64,000 nt of DNA, taken from NCBI RefSeq assembly GCF_037890675.1, contig NZ_CP149574.1, positions 3,634,874 through 3,698,873 of the forward strand. Reading direction: 5' to 3'. Shown here piece by piece: positions 1 through 10,000 of the stretch. Numbering within the stretch: the stretch's first letter is position 1; the number at the start of each line of letters is the position of its first letter. The position numbers and the translations under genes are program-made. Origin of the DNA: Methylovirgula sp. 4M-Z18. Its GTDB lineage: Bacteria > Pseudomonadota > Alphaproteobacteria > Rhizobiales > Beijerinckiaceae. Under the pieces are notes generated by a model. It was not told where the DNA came from, ran no database searches, and saw nothing but the letters and a program-made list of their open reading frames with translations.

Positions 1-1
1 T

Positions 2-2521
2 GCGTCATCCTTCGAATTGACGACGGACCTGCCGATCGAAACGGTCCCCTACGTCGTCGATGCGGCAGCGTTGCGGGAAGCCGCCGCCACGACAGCGCCC
101 AATCCCTGGATTGCACAGGTGGAGGCCGCGAAACAGGCCGGGCAACGCGTGGTTCTGTTCGTGATGGATGCATCCTCGTACACGGCGCGAAAAGGCGTTG
201 ATCGCTTTCATGCTTTGGTTGAGCGTGTGCAGGCCTCGCGCCCCGGCCAATGTCTTTTCGTTCTGAAGTCGCACTCGCGGGACATCTCGCTCCGCCAGCC
301 CGGCGTTCAGGCCGGGGGATGCGTGCTGACGATCAACAGCATACTCAACTTCACCGATCTGTGCCGGCTGAAGGCGGCGGCCGACGTCTATGTCTCGCCG
401 CACCGGAGCGAGGGCTTTGGCCTCAATATCGCGGAGAGCATCCTGCTTGGCGTGCCGGCGCTGTGCTCGGCGTATGGCGGCGCCACGGATTTGCTGGGCG
501 AAGACTATCCCTACTTGATCAACGGCGCGCTGGCCGAGGTTGGCTCAGAGATGGGCCCGTATGGCAAGCATGCGATTTGGTTCGAGCCCGACGTCGAGGA
601 TCTCGCGGCGAAACTGATCGCACTGTTATTCGGACCGTCGGACCACCAACAGGGAGGTCCGGCCCGGCCGAATCCGACGTTCCTGGCCGCAGCGGAAAGA
701 TTGCAAGCGGCGCTCGCGCCAAAGACCGTTGGCACACAATTGCGCGACGCGCTTGTGCGTTTTTGCGCCTACGGCGCAGAGCACGCGGCCAATCCGCTGC
801 AGGCCTTCGCCGGGCTCGCAACGGCGCGGCATGACGAATGCTTCTCGCTCGGCCATGTCGAGAAAGAGACGCAGCATTCGCCGGACACGCCAGGATTGGA
901 GCGGCTCGCCGAGATCGCGATGGCAGCGATGCGCCCGCACTTTTCAATTGTCACGCCCACATTCAATACTCAGCCCGCCTGGCTGGAGGAGCTGTACGAC
1001 GATCTGCTACACCAGTCTGATCCCGCTTGGGAGTGGTGCATCTGCGACGATGGTTCAACCCGGGCGGATACACTCGCGGCGCTGCGCGCGCTCCGGCGCC
1101 GGGACGCGCGGATTAAGCTGAAGATCTTTAGCAAAAATCGGGGCATATCTGCTGCGACGAACGCCGCCGCAGCGATCGCCACAGGCAAGCATCTGATCTT
1201 TATTGACCATGACGACCGCGTCGTGCCCGAACTGCTCGCGACCTACCACCATGTGCTACAGGACGACGAGACACCCTGTGTCCTCTATTCCGATGAGGAC
1301 AAGCTCGATGCTTCCGGACGGCGCTGTGACCCCTATCACAAGCCCGACTGGTCACCGGAACACATCTTGAGCTGCATGTATGTGCTGCACTGTTTGTGCG
1401 TGCGCAAGTCGCTGTTCCTGGAACTCGGGGGCTATCGTACGGCCTATGACGGCGCGCAGGACCATGACTTTGTCCTGCGCGCGTCCCGCGCCGGCGCGCC
1501 CATCCGCCACGTGGACCGCATTCTCTATCATTGGCGCATCTCGCCGAATTCCGCTGCTGCAACGATTGGTGCCAAAGGCTTCGAAGTCGCCGCAGGGCAT
1601 CGTGCGGTTGCAGACCATCTTCAGAGTCTGGGGCTTGAGGCCAAGGTCGAAAGCGGGCTCGTGCCGGGGACATATCGCGTTCGCCCGAAGTTGCGGCCCG
1701 GACGGGTCGCGCTCAATATCCTCACGGGATGCAAGCGCCGGGACGGCGGGTCCGTCACCTATGCCGAACATTTCGTGCGTTCGATTTTGGCGCACGAGCC
1801 GGATGTGGACTTCGAAATTCGCGTCGTGACGGATCGCGCGCAGCTCGCGCTGGCACGCCCGCTCGGTATGCTCGATCGACGGGTACAAATCGTGCCGTAC
1901 GATCCCGGGCCGTGTTTCAACTTTTCGGAAAAGGCAAATTTTGCGATCTCGGGTTGCGAGATGGAGCGCGTCGTTCTGCTGAACGACGATATGGAAGCGA
2001 TCGACAATGGCTGGCTCCGCGCGCTGCTCGAAATGCTGGAGCTTCCGGGCGTCGGTGTGGTCGGCGGACAATTGCTTTATCCCGACGACACCGTCCAGCA
2101 TTGCGGCATCGTCCTCGGCGTCATGGATGGAGCGGCACATCTGTTCGTCGGTAAACCTGCGCGGGAGCCGAGCTACAATGCGTTCATGCAGATTGTCCGG
2201 AACTATTCTGCAGTGACCGGAGCCATGCTGGCCGTGCGGCGCTCGACGTTTGAAGCCGTGGGCGGCTTCGACCCTTCCTATCCGCTTGACTACAACGATG
2301 TCGACTTCTGCCTAAGGACGGCGGAGATGGGACTCCGCACGGTGTTCACGCCCTTCGCGCAATTGCGGCATTTCGAATCGCGATCGTTGCCGCGCCTTGT
2401 TGCCGACGGTCTCGACCGGCTCCGCTTCACGAAGCGCTGGAGCGGCGTCATGGCACGGGACCCCTACTACAATCGCAATCTGAGCCGTAAAAGCGCGAAC
2501 TGCGAGCCGATCTTGCCTTGA
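2..2521 (+). CDS. multi-domain glycosyltransferase, 5' end cut by window edge
   Basis: The frame is open from the first bases, so the N-terminus lies outside the window; a TTG at 17 is probably not the real start. Three modules are visible in 839 residues. The first 230 or so are the C-terminal half of a GT4 transferase, with the E-x7-E stretch in SPHRSEGFGLNIAES. Around 310-530 is a GT2 domain (SIVTPTFN, CDDGST, IDHDDR). Around 565-820 is a second GT2 domain (LLNDDME, DYNDVDFCLR). This GT4-GT2-GT2 order is typical of large O-antigen or surface-glycan enzymes that add several sugars. Acceptor and donor cannot be told. It converges on the methyltransferase at 2675, with a stem-loop array between them. 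Confidence 0.88.
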   Translation, partial: ASSFELTTDLPIETVPYVVDAAALREAAATTAPNPWIAQVEAAKQAGQRVVLFVMDASSYTARKGVDRFHALVERVQASRPGQCLFVLKSHSRDISLRQPGVQAGGCVLTINSILNFTDLCRLKAAADVYVSPHRSEGFGLNIAESILLGVPALCSAYGGATDLLGEDYPYLINGALAEVGSEMGPYGKHAIWFEPDVEDLAAKLIALLFGPSDHQQGGPARPNPTFLAAAERLQAALAPKTVGTQLRDALVRFCAYGAEHAANPLQAFAGLATARHDECFSLGHVEKETQHSPDTPGLERLAEIAMAAMRPHFSIVTPTFNTQPAWLEELYDDLLHQSDPAWEWCICDDGSTRADTLAALRALRRRDARIKLKIFSKNRGISAATNAAAAIATGKHLIFIDHDDRVVPELLATYHHVLQDDETPCVLYSDEDKLDASGRRCDPYHKPDWSPEHILSCMYVLHCLCVRKSLFLELGGYRTAYDGAQDHDFVLRASRAGAPIRHVDRILYHWRISPNSAAATIGAKGFEVAAGHRAVADHLQSLGLEAKVESGLVPGTYRVRPKLRPGRVALNILTGCKRRDGGSVTYAEHFVRSILAHEPDVDFEIRVVTDRAQLALARPLGMLDRRVQIVPYDPGPCFNFSEKANFAISGCEMERVVLLNDDMEAIDNGWLRALLEMLELPGVGVVGGQLLYPDDTVQHCGIVLGVMDGAAHLFVGKPAREPSYNAFMQIVRNYSAVTGAMLAVRRSTFEAVGGFDPSYPLDYNDVDFCLRTAEMGLRTVFTPFAQLRHFESRSLPRLVADGLDRLRFTKRWSGVMARDPYYNRNLSRKSANCEPILP

Positions 2522-2549
2522 GTAATCGGTCCGCCCTGGCGACATAATG

Positions 2550-2576
2550 CCAAAGGTCGCGAGCAGCGACCTTTGG
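2550..2576 (+). terminator. stem-loop 1 of a three-hairpin array
   Basis: CCAAAGGTCGC (2550-2560) pairs perfectly with GCGACCTTTGG (2566-2576) around a 5-base loop. It lies 29 bases after the glycosyltransferase stop and is probably its terminator, although no long T run follows directly. Confidence 0.7.
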
Positions 2577-2582
2577 ACCGCT

Positions 2583-2623
2583 CTTCATTTTTCGCTCCCG
2601 CCTTGAAAAGGCGAAAAATGAAG
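2583..2623. terminator. stem-loop 2 of the array, T-rich arms
   Basis: CTTCATTTTTCGC (2583-2595) and GCGAAAAATGAAG (2611-2623) are perfect 13-base complements. A smaller CGCCTT-GAAA-AGGCG hairpin nests inside and competes with the outer stem. The A/T run reads as a T tract on either strand, which suits a bidirectional terminator between convergent genes. Confidence 0.65.
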
Positions 2624-2630
2624 AAAAGAA

Positions 2631-2657
2631 CCAACGGTCACTCTTCGTGACCGTTGG
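2631..2657 (-). terminator. stem-loop 3 of the array
   Basis: CCAACGGTCAC (2631-2641) pairs perfectly with GTGACCGTTGG (2647-2657) around a 5-base loop. It lies just after the 3' end of the methyltransferase at 2675-4213. On the minus strand the T-rich arm of stem-loop 2 follows it, as expected for a terminator of that gene. Confidence 0.65.
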
Positions 2658-2674
2658 TATTACATTGCATCCGC

Positions 2675-4213
2675 TCAGGTTTTACGCACCAGCCAACTGT
2701 CCTGCACCGGCGTGCCCGCGGAGCCTTCCGGCCGAAACTCGACCGGCGTCAGACCGCAGGGCATCAGCATCGAAAGCGACACATAAGCGAAGGGGTGGAA
2801 GGCGCCGTAGAAATTCGATCCTGGATCGTCGCCTCCCGAGATAAACGCGCCGCGATCGAACAGAGATTGCTGGGCCGGACTCAGGGTATGGCGATAACCG
2901 ACACCATGCGTGGTGAAATAGATATGACCGCCGGGGCGCACGATGCGCGTAAGTTCGGCAAGCCACGGGCGCTGCATCGCCTCGGGCAGATGGGTGAAGA
3001 CCGAGAGCGCATAGACGAAGCCGAAATGCGCATCCGGATAGGGCAGCCGTGGTTCGAGCCCGTTGATTGCGACATGGGCGAAAGGAAGGTTCTCGCGATC
3101 CCAGGCAATTGCATCGCCATTCAGATCGGTGCCGTACACTTCGATGCCGGGGCACGTGATCCAGTAGCGCAACACACGCCCGACGCCGCAGCCGAAATCG
3201 AGCAGGCGACCGATGCTGACGTCACTCACTCCCGCGCGGGCGAGCGTCGCCCGAATATCGAGAAAACCGGCGCGACCGAGCCTGAGAAAGACGTCAAGAT
3301 CCTCGGTGCCGGCAACGAGGTGCCGGAGTCGTGGCGGCGGCACGGGCAATGTCTCAGCCGCACCGAGGTCTGCGGCCTCGGCCGGTGCAGAGGACAGAGG
3401 CTGCACTTGCGTCGCGGCATCGATCGTAGCGCCAGCCGACTGGCGCGTCTGCGGCTTCCGTGCGACGAGGGTCGCATGCGGCGGCAGATCCGGCGGTGTA
3501 AACGTGTCCCAAACCTGATCCGTGAAGCCGCATGTCGCCAGCATGCGCGCAAGCGCAGCAGGGCTATGATGCCACAGCCGCGAGCCGCCGCTGCCGGGCC
3601 GCGGCGCGAAAGTCACGACCGCCGGATGGCCAGCTTCGCCGGGTAACGGATCCCCCGGCTCGCATTCGACAACCACGATGATGGCGTCAGTGACGCACTG
3701 CGCGATCCGCTGCAGCGCCCGATAAGGGCTCTCCAGCCGGCTGAGCGCATCCCCGAGCAGGGCGACATCGAACGTACCGAGGTCGTTCGGCGGATCGTCG
3801 AGATTGGCATAGATCGCTTGCGCCTCATGTCCAAGCGCCTTCCGAACGAACCACCAGCTGCGGCGGACTCGTTCCAGCGTATCATCCGGCCCGATGGGTG
3901 CATCCAGGCACACCAGCTCACACGCCCGGCTGGCAGCGTAAGCGGAGATCCAGCCCGAGCCCGGTGCTAATTCCAGGACGCGTTTACCCTGAAGCGGATA
4001 ATGACCAAGCCAAGCCTCTTCCATGCCGCGCAGGTCGCGCTCGCCGTGAATCTGCACGCCATCATTCAGTTGGATGGTATGCGTAAAACTGCAGTCGGCG
4101 GCGGGGACCCCCGCATAGCGATGGGCAAGCGCTTGCTGGAATTCGGGCACAAACTGCCCCACGTAGCGCGGCGCGGGCTTCGGCTGGCGATAGAAGTTAA
4201 CGATGTCGGGCAT
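2675..4213 (-). CDS. two-domain SAM-dependent methyltransferase
   Basis: 512 residues with two class I methyltransferase folds. The N-terminal module (about 1-260) has a motif I variant VLELAPGSGWI and closely matches the whole protein at 5573-6424. The C-terminal module (about 320-512) has the canonical LLDFGCGVGRVLRYW motif I and a motif-VI-like IVRPGGHIYF. A Pro/Ala-rich linker joins them. Its position between large glycosyltransferases suggests methylation of a surface glycan, or of a sugar or amide on it; that is inferred from neighbours only. The ATG at 4213 has only a weak ribosome site. Confidence 0.82.
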   Translation of the reverse strand: MPDIVNFYRQPKPAPRYVGQFVPEFQQALAHRYAGVPAADCSFTHTIQLNDGVQIHGERDLRGMEEAWLGHYPLQGKRVLELAPGSGWISAYAASRACELVCLDAPIGPDDTLERVRRSWWFVRKALGHEAQAIYANLDDPPNDLGTFDVALLGDALSRLESPYRALQRIAQCVTDAIIVVVECEPGDPLPGEAGHPAVVTFAPRPGSGGSRLWHHSPAALARMLATCGFTDQVWDTFTPPDLPPHATLVARKPQTRQSAGATIDAATQVQPLSSAPAEAADLGAAETLPVPPPRLRHLVAGTEDLDVFLRLGRAGFLDIRATLARAGVSDVSIGRLLDFGCGVGRVLRYWITCPGIEVYGTDLNGDAIAWDRENLPFAHVAINGLEPRLPYPDAHFGFVYALSVFTHLPEAMQRPWLAELTRIVRPGGHIYFTTHGVGYRHTLSPAQQSLFDRGAFISGGDDPGSNFYGAFHPFAYVSLSMLMPCGLTPVEFRPEGSAGTPVQDSWLVRKT

Positions 4214-4284
4214 GGGTTTCTGAGACCAAGAGTATTTCGTTCAAAGTTATACCGATTTCGGCGCGGCTGAAATTAAATTTAGCG

Positions 4285-5481
4285 CTAAGGCGGAGCAGCC
4301 TTCTCGTGTCGACGCAGCCTCACGGTATTCAGGCACGCAATTCCGGCCTTGGCGGGTTCGCTCAAATCGGCCGCGATGCCATCACCCAACATGCGGAACG
4401 GATCAAGCTGCGCGACTTCGGCGATCGTCATGCGCCCGAAGCGGTCCCTTTGTGCTATCGGCAAGCCATCGAGGTACTCGTGTAAGATCCATTGCACCGC
4501 GAAAATGGGATGTCCGTTCGGTGGCGTCGAGCAGTCGACGATCGCGGCGACATCCTCAAACAGATTGATCAAACCATTTCGGGTCATGTTGTAATAATGA
4601 TCCGGATAGCCATGTACAGGCTGCAGGAACGGCACCGAGCATACGACCTCACCCCCAGGCTTGACCACGCGAACGAGTTCGCGCGCGCAAGTAAAGGGAT
4701 CGCGCACGTGTTCGAGCGTCGCGAGCGAAACGACACCGTCAAAGACGCCGTCTTGAAAAGGCAAGTTCTCGCCGAGCGCGAGAACATCGGTAGAGAAATA
4801 GCGCTCGATTTCAAGATTCACGACCCGCGGCATCCGGCTCGGCCGCGAGCCGGCGCCGCAATCGAGCACCCACCCCCCCGCATCCGTGATGCGACGGATG
4901 AGGTCGAGCGCCAGCTCTTCGTAGGGATTAGATGACACATGCGTCGCCGGCGTCAGCTTGGCCTTTTGGCGCAGTTCCGGCGGCAGCATGTCGATCGTCC
5001 CTACGGATTGAGGGAATCGCGCAGCGCAGCTGGAGCAAAACACGATTGCATCGCCGAATTGAAGCGCATTCGGCTCTTTGCAAACGGGGCAGCGCAGTCG
5101 GGACATGCACCACTGTTTCGTTTGTGCCCGCAGCTCCAATTGCTCACTCAAACCGCGCAGCAACGTCTCGGTGATCGGCAGATCGCGAGACGCGACATCC
5201 GCGCCAACGCCAAGCTTAATGCTAACGGATTGATGCCCAAGCTGGTCGCCGTCGAGCCTGTCAATATCGAGCAGATTCACATCGGCGACGATGTGTCGCA
5301 CAAAACCGAAGGAGGGCAGCGCTGCCGCCAAAGACTGGTTCTTGAAAAGCAGCGGTGAGATCTGTCGATCATTGATCTCAAGATGCACAGGCGAGCCTTC
5401 AACGGCAGCAGCGACCCAGCCAGAGACGCGGAACGACCAAGTATCGATGTCGGTGACCGGGGCGTCGATGAAGGCGGGCAT
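4285..5481 (-). CDS. methyltransferase with N-terminal zinc ribbon
   Basis: 398 residues from the ATG at 5481, which has AAAGGAA about ten bases upstream; the in-frame extension to 5526 lacks such a site. The first 110 or so residues form a beta-rich region without recognised motifs. A zinc ribbon follows (CPVCKEPNAL then CSSCAARFP, Trm112-like). After it comes a class I methyltransferase domain of the Methyltransf_11 type (VLDCGAGSRP, VSLATLEHV, VVKPGGEVVCSVPF). A ribbon-plus-methyltransferase layout is common in surface-polysaccharide loci. It is the middle of three minus-strand methyltransferase genes. The substrate is unknown. Confidence 0.83.
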   Translation of the reverse strand: MPAFIDAPVTDIDTWSFRVSGWVAAAVEGSPVHLEINDRQISPLLFKNQSLAAALPSFGFVRHIVADVNLLDIDRLDGDQLGHQSVSIKLGVGADVASRDLPITETLLRGLSEQLELRAQTKQWCMSRLRCPVCKEPNALQFGDAIVFCSSCAARFPQSVGTIDMLPPELRQKAKLTPATHVSSNPYEELALDLIRRITDAGGWVLDCGAGSRPSRMPRVVNLEIERYFSTDVLALGENLPFQDGVFDGVVSLATLEHVRDPFTCARELVRVVKPGGEVVCSVPFLQPVHGYPDHYYNMTRNGLINLFEDVAAIVDCSTPPNGHPIFAVQWILHEYLDGLPIAQRDRFGRMTIAEVAQLDPFRMLGDGIAADLSEPAKAGIACLNTVRLRRHEKAAPP

Positions 5482-5572
5482 CAGATGTGGTTCCTTTCTG
5501 GCATCGGCGTCGGCTCTTAAGAACAATGCGGCTGCAGTCGGTGCCGCCCCCCGGGCAGTTTCACATGCGGGC

Positions 5573-6424
5573 CTAAGCTCGCCGCGCCACCACCGTGTAG
5601 AGCAACGGTGCGTTCGGCATCCGCGGCGGCCGATGAGTGGTGACCGTAATCTGCGGAAATCCTAGGCTTGTCAGCATATTGCTCACAGCAAGGGGCGTCA
5701 GGTACCACCAATGAACCACGCCATTGGGTGGCGGCGAGGGCGAGAAAAGGAGTGAGGAGCGGTTCGCGTCAAACTCGCCCACGCGGGGAGCGAGCGCGAG
5801 GTCGGCGACAATGATCGCCTCGTCGGTGATCTCGGCAGCGCGCTGCAGCGCGCGATAGGGGTGCATCAGGTGGAGAAGGATGCAGCCGAACATAGCGACA
5901 TCGTAACGCCCAAGATCGGCTGGCGGATCGAAGATATCGCCATAGACTGCGTTGGCCTGGAACCCGAATGCATTTCGGACCAACCACCAACTATTGCGCT
6001 GCCGGTCGGTATGAGTCGCGGCACTTCGCGCAAAGGCCTCGGGTGGTTCACTCATGAGATCCGGCACCGGATCGTGCCCGACGCCGATCGGCAGGTCGAA
6101 GACCGTCAGCATTTGTGCCCGCGCCGCGATATGTGCCGAGATCCAGCCCGTCGCCGGCCCGTATTCGATCACGCGCTTCCCGGTAAAAGCGAACCCGCCC
6201 AGATATGTGTCCTCATACTCACGGAAGTCCCATTCGCCGGAAATGGTGCGCCCACCCGGCAGCTCAACAGTGTGATAGAAGACACATTGGGCTTCGGTGA
6301 CCGTCGCGAAATGCGCGGCCAGGGCCGCTTGGAACGCCGGATCGAGCTGCCCCGAAAACGGCGTTGCGGGTGATTGCTGGCTTGCGAACCAGGCGTCGAG
6401 GTCAAGCGGCGCGTCCAAATTCAT
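5573..6424 (-). CDS. SAM-dependent methyltransferase, paralogue of the neighbour's N-terminal module
   Basis: 283 residues, single class I methyltransferase fold (VIEYGPATGWISAH as motif I). Blocks shared with the N-terminal half of the 2675-4213 protein include a conserved YHTVELPGG stretch, a SWWLVRNAFG block and PYRALQRAAE, so the two arose by duplication. A GGAGG directly abuts the ATG at 6424, closer than usual, and no better start is nearby, so translation may be inefficient or the start misjudged. Probably modifies the glycan made by the flanking transferases; the target is unknown. Confidence 0.8.
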   Translation of the reverse strand: MNLDAPLDLDAWFASQQSPATPFSGQLDPAFQAALAAHFATVTEAQCVFYHTVELPGGRTISGEWDFREYEDTYLGGFAFTGKRVIEYGPATGWISAHIAARAQMLTVFDLPIGVGHDPVPDLMSEPPEAFARSAATHTDRQRNSWWLVRNAFGFQANAVYGDIFDPPADLGRYDVAMFGCILLHLMHPYRALQRAAEITDEAIIVADLALAPRVGEFDANRSSLLFSPSPPPNGVVHWWYLTPLAVSNMLTSLGFPQITVTTHRPPRMPNAPLLYTVVARRA

Positions 6425-7028
6425 CCTCCGACATAAAAAGTTTTTTATGATACCGCTTTTCGCGGGAACCGACGCGATAGCACCTATAGAGCAAGGCAGT
6501 TCTCAGCCGCGCATCATATTAGCCGATATCGATTTTGGAACGATATGAGACACATACGGCGCGGAACCGATGGATCTGTTGCGCGCTGCTGGCGGCGTAG
6601 GGTTCTGGCCAATTCGATCTCCGCAATTATTGAAGAGTTACGACTTTACCTTCACGTAGCATGTATTATTCTGTGCGTAAATTGTGGGTGAATCGCGCAA
6701 GATGATGACGGCCACCGGACGTCTCCGCGATCATGGGTGGGGGCGGATGTCGTGCATTATCTGGATATCGGTTCAACTTCCATGAGTCAGGGTCGTCTCG
6801 AGCCGGTTCTATTCTGCACCATCCAGATGACGGCACTTATCGATGATCTGCCCCGGGACAGTCGCCACGATCCGCTCCCGATAGACTTCAAGACGCACGA
6901 TCCGGTTAGCAAAGGACGCCAAGCACCAAGTCCGACGCGCCAAACTCACTTCGACAGCCCCTTGGAATTACATACGCGGTCGACGCCACCGTCTCTCTGC
7001 GCGTTTCTTGACATCCTCTGAGGCAATT
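6425..7028. other. 604-base intergenic region, divergent promoters
   Basis: This gap separates the minus-strand methyltransferases from the plus-strand giant glycosyltransferase and must hold promoters for both. It is more AT-rich than its surroundings. The only open frames (such as 6737-7021) lack ribosome sites and coding character. A near-palindrome at 6432-6449 is listed separately. I see no RNA gene. Confidence 0.5.
6432..6449. promoter_or_regulatory. AT-rich inverted repeat at the methyltransferase start
   Basis: CATAAAAA (6432-6439) and TTTTTATG (6442-6449) are perfect 8-base arms with a 2-base centre, 8 bases upstream of the methyltransferase start at 6424. It could be an operator or a weak hairpin. 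Low-complexity composition makes chance a real alternative. Confidence 0.3.
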
Positions 7029-10000
7029 ATGGTGATCGAAGCCGCTATTAAGAAAAGCTTGCTCGTTATCCCCTCGATCAACGGGGACAAACTCCTCGCG
7101 CGGATGCTGCCGACATTGCGGATTCCGAGCGAACTGGTTGTGGTCCTGGATCAGGGAAGCACCGATAAGACAGAGGAAGTGTGTCGCGAGGCGGGCGTCG
7201 CCCTGCGGCAGCTTGGACGCCCCCATACTTATACTGAAGCATGCAACATCGGCGCCGAAATCGCGGCGGAACGCGGGTGCGATTTCGTTTTTGTTGCGAA
7301 CAACGACATCACGTTCACCACTGATGTGGTACGTGAGCTGCTCGCCGAATTGTTGCGGGACCCGAACCTCGGCATCGTCGCGCCGGCGCAAATGCTCATC
7401 AATGTGGCGGCTTCCGTTAAAAAGCTTGCCTATCGGGCCTACTGGGATCTCGAAACTCTGACCTTCGCCCATGATTTCGCCCCTCCAAACGGCAACTCAT
7501 ATCGCCTCGAGGCGGACTTTTGCGAGTTAACGTTTGCGGGCATCCGAATGTCGGCCATCGAGAAGATCGGTTTTCTCGACAACGATTATGGCTTCTATCA
7601 CGAGGATGCTGACTTCGGTTTCCGCTTGCGGGAGGCCGGATACACGTGTGCCTATCTCCCAAATTCCCAGATCGAACATTGGACGGGTTCGACCTTTTCG
7701 TCGAGACCGAACCTGCAGAAGCTCAACTACCTCGACAAGAACAAACGCCTGTTCGCCAAGAAATTTCTTGGAACGTATGTGCTGCACCGAGATCATAAAT
7801 CGAACGAGGCGAATTCTTGGAACATCATCAACAAGAACCTCCATCCGCATCTGAAGAAGTTCGGTCTTGTCCACCCGAATGCGCCAGAGCTCATCTTCTC
7901 ACATCCGGGAGGACGACCATTCGATTATCTCTATACGGTTTGGGAAACGACCCAATTGCCGGCGTCCTGGCTCGCATTCAAGGAGCGCTACAAGATGGTG
8001 CTCGCTCCTTCGCGATGGGTAACGGACGTGCTGAAACAGGCGGGGTTCAAGCGTGTCCATTACGCGCCGCTCGGCGTCGACAGCGACGTCTTCCATCCAT
8101 GGGGACATTCGGAACTCATGGCGGACGGCAAGACATTCCTATGGTTCTCGACTAATCAGCATCGCAAGGGCTTGGACGTCATGCTCAAGGCATGGCGGCC
8201 ATTCCATCGGGCGTGTCCCAACGCCAAGCTGATTCTGATGGGAACAGGTGTTCGGGAAGCTATGCCGGCCCCCGATACTATGCGCATCTCGAAACATTTC
8301 CGGATTGCCGAGTATCTGCCGGATGGCATTGCGGTGTACGAGACCTTGGACTACGTCGACGAGCAGCTTCTCGCCGCCATCTATCGCAGCGCCGATTTCT
8401 TGATTTGTTCATCGCGTTCCGAAGGTTTCGGCTTGAGTGTCGCCGAATCCATGGCTTGCGGTACGCCGGCCATTTTCGGCAACTTTGGCGGTACGGCTGA
8501 TTTCGCGATTCCGGATGCGTTGTTGCTGAAAGGCGTCGAAGCGCCGGCCGACTATTCCGACAAAGGGTTCCATGATGTCGGGTCCTGGTGGGAGCCATCG
8601 GCGGAACACCTGACTGCATTGCTGTTCGAGGCGAACGATATGGACGCGGATCGCTATCGGTGGCTTTCAGAATCCGGCGTTCGCTCCATCCGCACAAAGT
8701 TTTCCTGGCGCGAGTCTAGTCTTGCAATCAGGCGCGCCCTTGCCGCAGAAAACGAGGGGCGGCGCCGCGCGCCGGCTGCGCAAGCAAAAGCTCTTGCCCG
8801 CGCAAGCAATGTGGACGAAGCGGATAAATCGGAATCGCTTTCCGTTGTCGTGCTAAAACATGCTTCGAAAGTCGGAGGCGCGATCCGTTGGCGCGGCATC
8901 TTGACCCGGACCATTCGCCGCTCCGCACATCTCGCAACTTTCTTTGCAGATCAGCTCGATCAGTCCGGATGGAAGGGGGCAGTAAACGCTTCATTCCGAC
9001 AATTGATTGGCCCATTCCTCCAAACGCGGACTGAATGGCTGAGAGAAAAGATACTGGGGCCCTCGCATCAGCGTGTGCGCCGAATGACGTTTGCCCGCAC
9101 CAGTGAAGCGCAGGCATTACATGAAGGTGTGCTCTTCATCGGCTATGCAGAGGGAGCGCTGGGGTTGGGCCAAGCCTTTCGCGCAAATCTGCGAGCGGCC
9201 GAAGCAGCGAAATTGCCGTTTGCGATCTATCCTTTCAACGTCGGGATCGAGACTCGATTGATGGGGCCTTATATGCCGGATCGCTACGACGTCAACCGTT
9301 CCTACGAGATCAACGTCATTCAAGTCGCCTGCGATCAGCTCCCGAAAGTGTTTGCATCGCTGGATCCGCAGCTCCTATCGCGCTCCTACAACATTCTCTG
9401 TCCTTATTGGGAGTTGCCCAAAGCGCCGAATGCATGGCGGCCGTATTTGGCGAACATTCACGAAATCTGGGCTCCGAACCAGTTTATCGCCGATGCGTTC
9501 GCGCACATTTTCGACGGTCCCATCATCGTCATGCCGCCCGCGATGGAAGATACGGGAAGAAATCTTCCTGGACGCGCACACTTCGGGATGGATGAGGGAC
9601 GCTTTTATTTCATGTTCAGCTTCGATTACTATTCTTCTCCGTTCAGAAAGAATCCGCTTGGAGTTGTGCGAGCCTTTCAGCGTGCATTTCCTGGCGGAGA
9701 CGAGAACGTAGGCTTGGTGATCAAATCGAGCGGAGCGACGAATCATTATCCTGAGATCAGGACGGTTATGACGGACGCGATGGAGCAAGATCGTCGTATC
9801 CTCATGTTCGACGACAACATGCCCCGTGACGAGATGTTGGGGTTGATTCGCGCGTCCGACGCTTATGTGTCTTTGCATCGAGCCGAGGGATTCGGACTCG
9901 GCATGGCCGAGGCGATCATGCTTGGCCGGATCGTGATCGGAACCGGATATTCCGGTTCCGCGGACTTTCTGACGGCCGATACCGGGTATCCTATATCGTA

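Noticed and set aside
6737-7021. 94-codon frame in the gap before the giant glycosyltransferase
   Set aside because: No ribosome site, no coding-like composition, no recognisable product; it overlaps the promoter and leader of the next gene.
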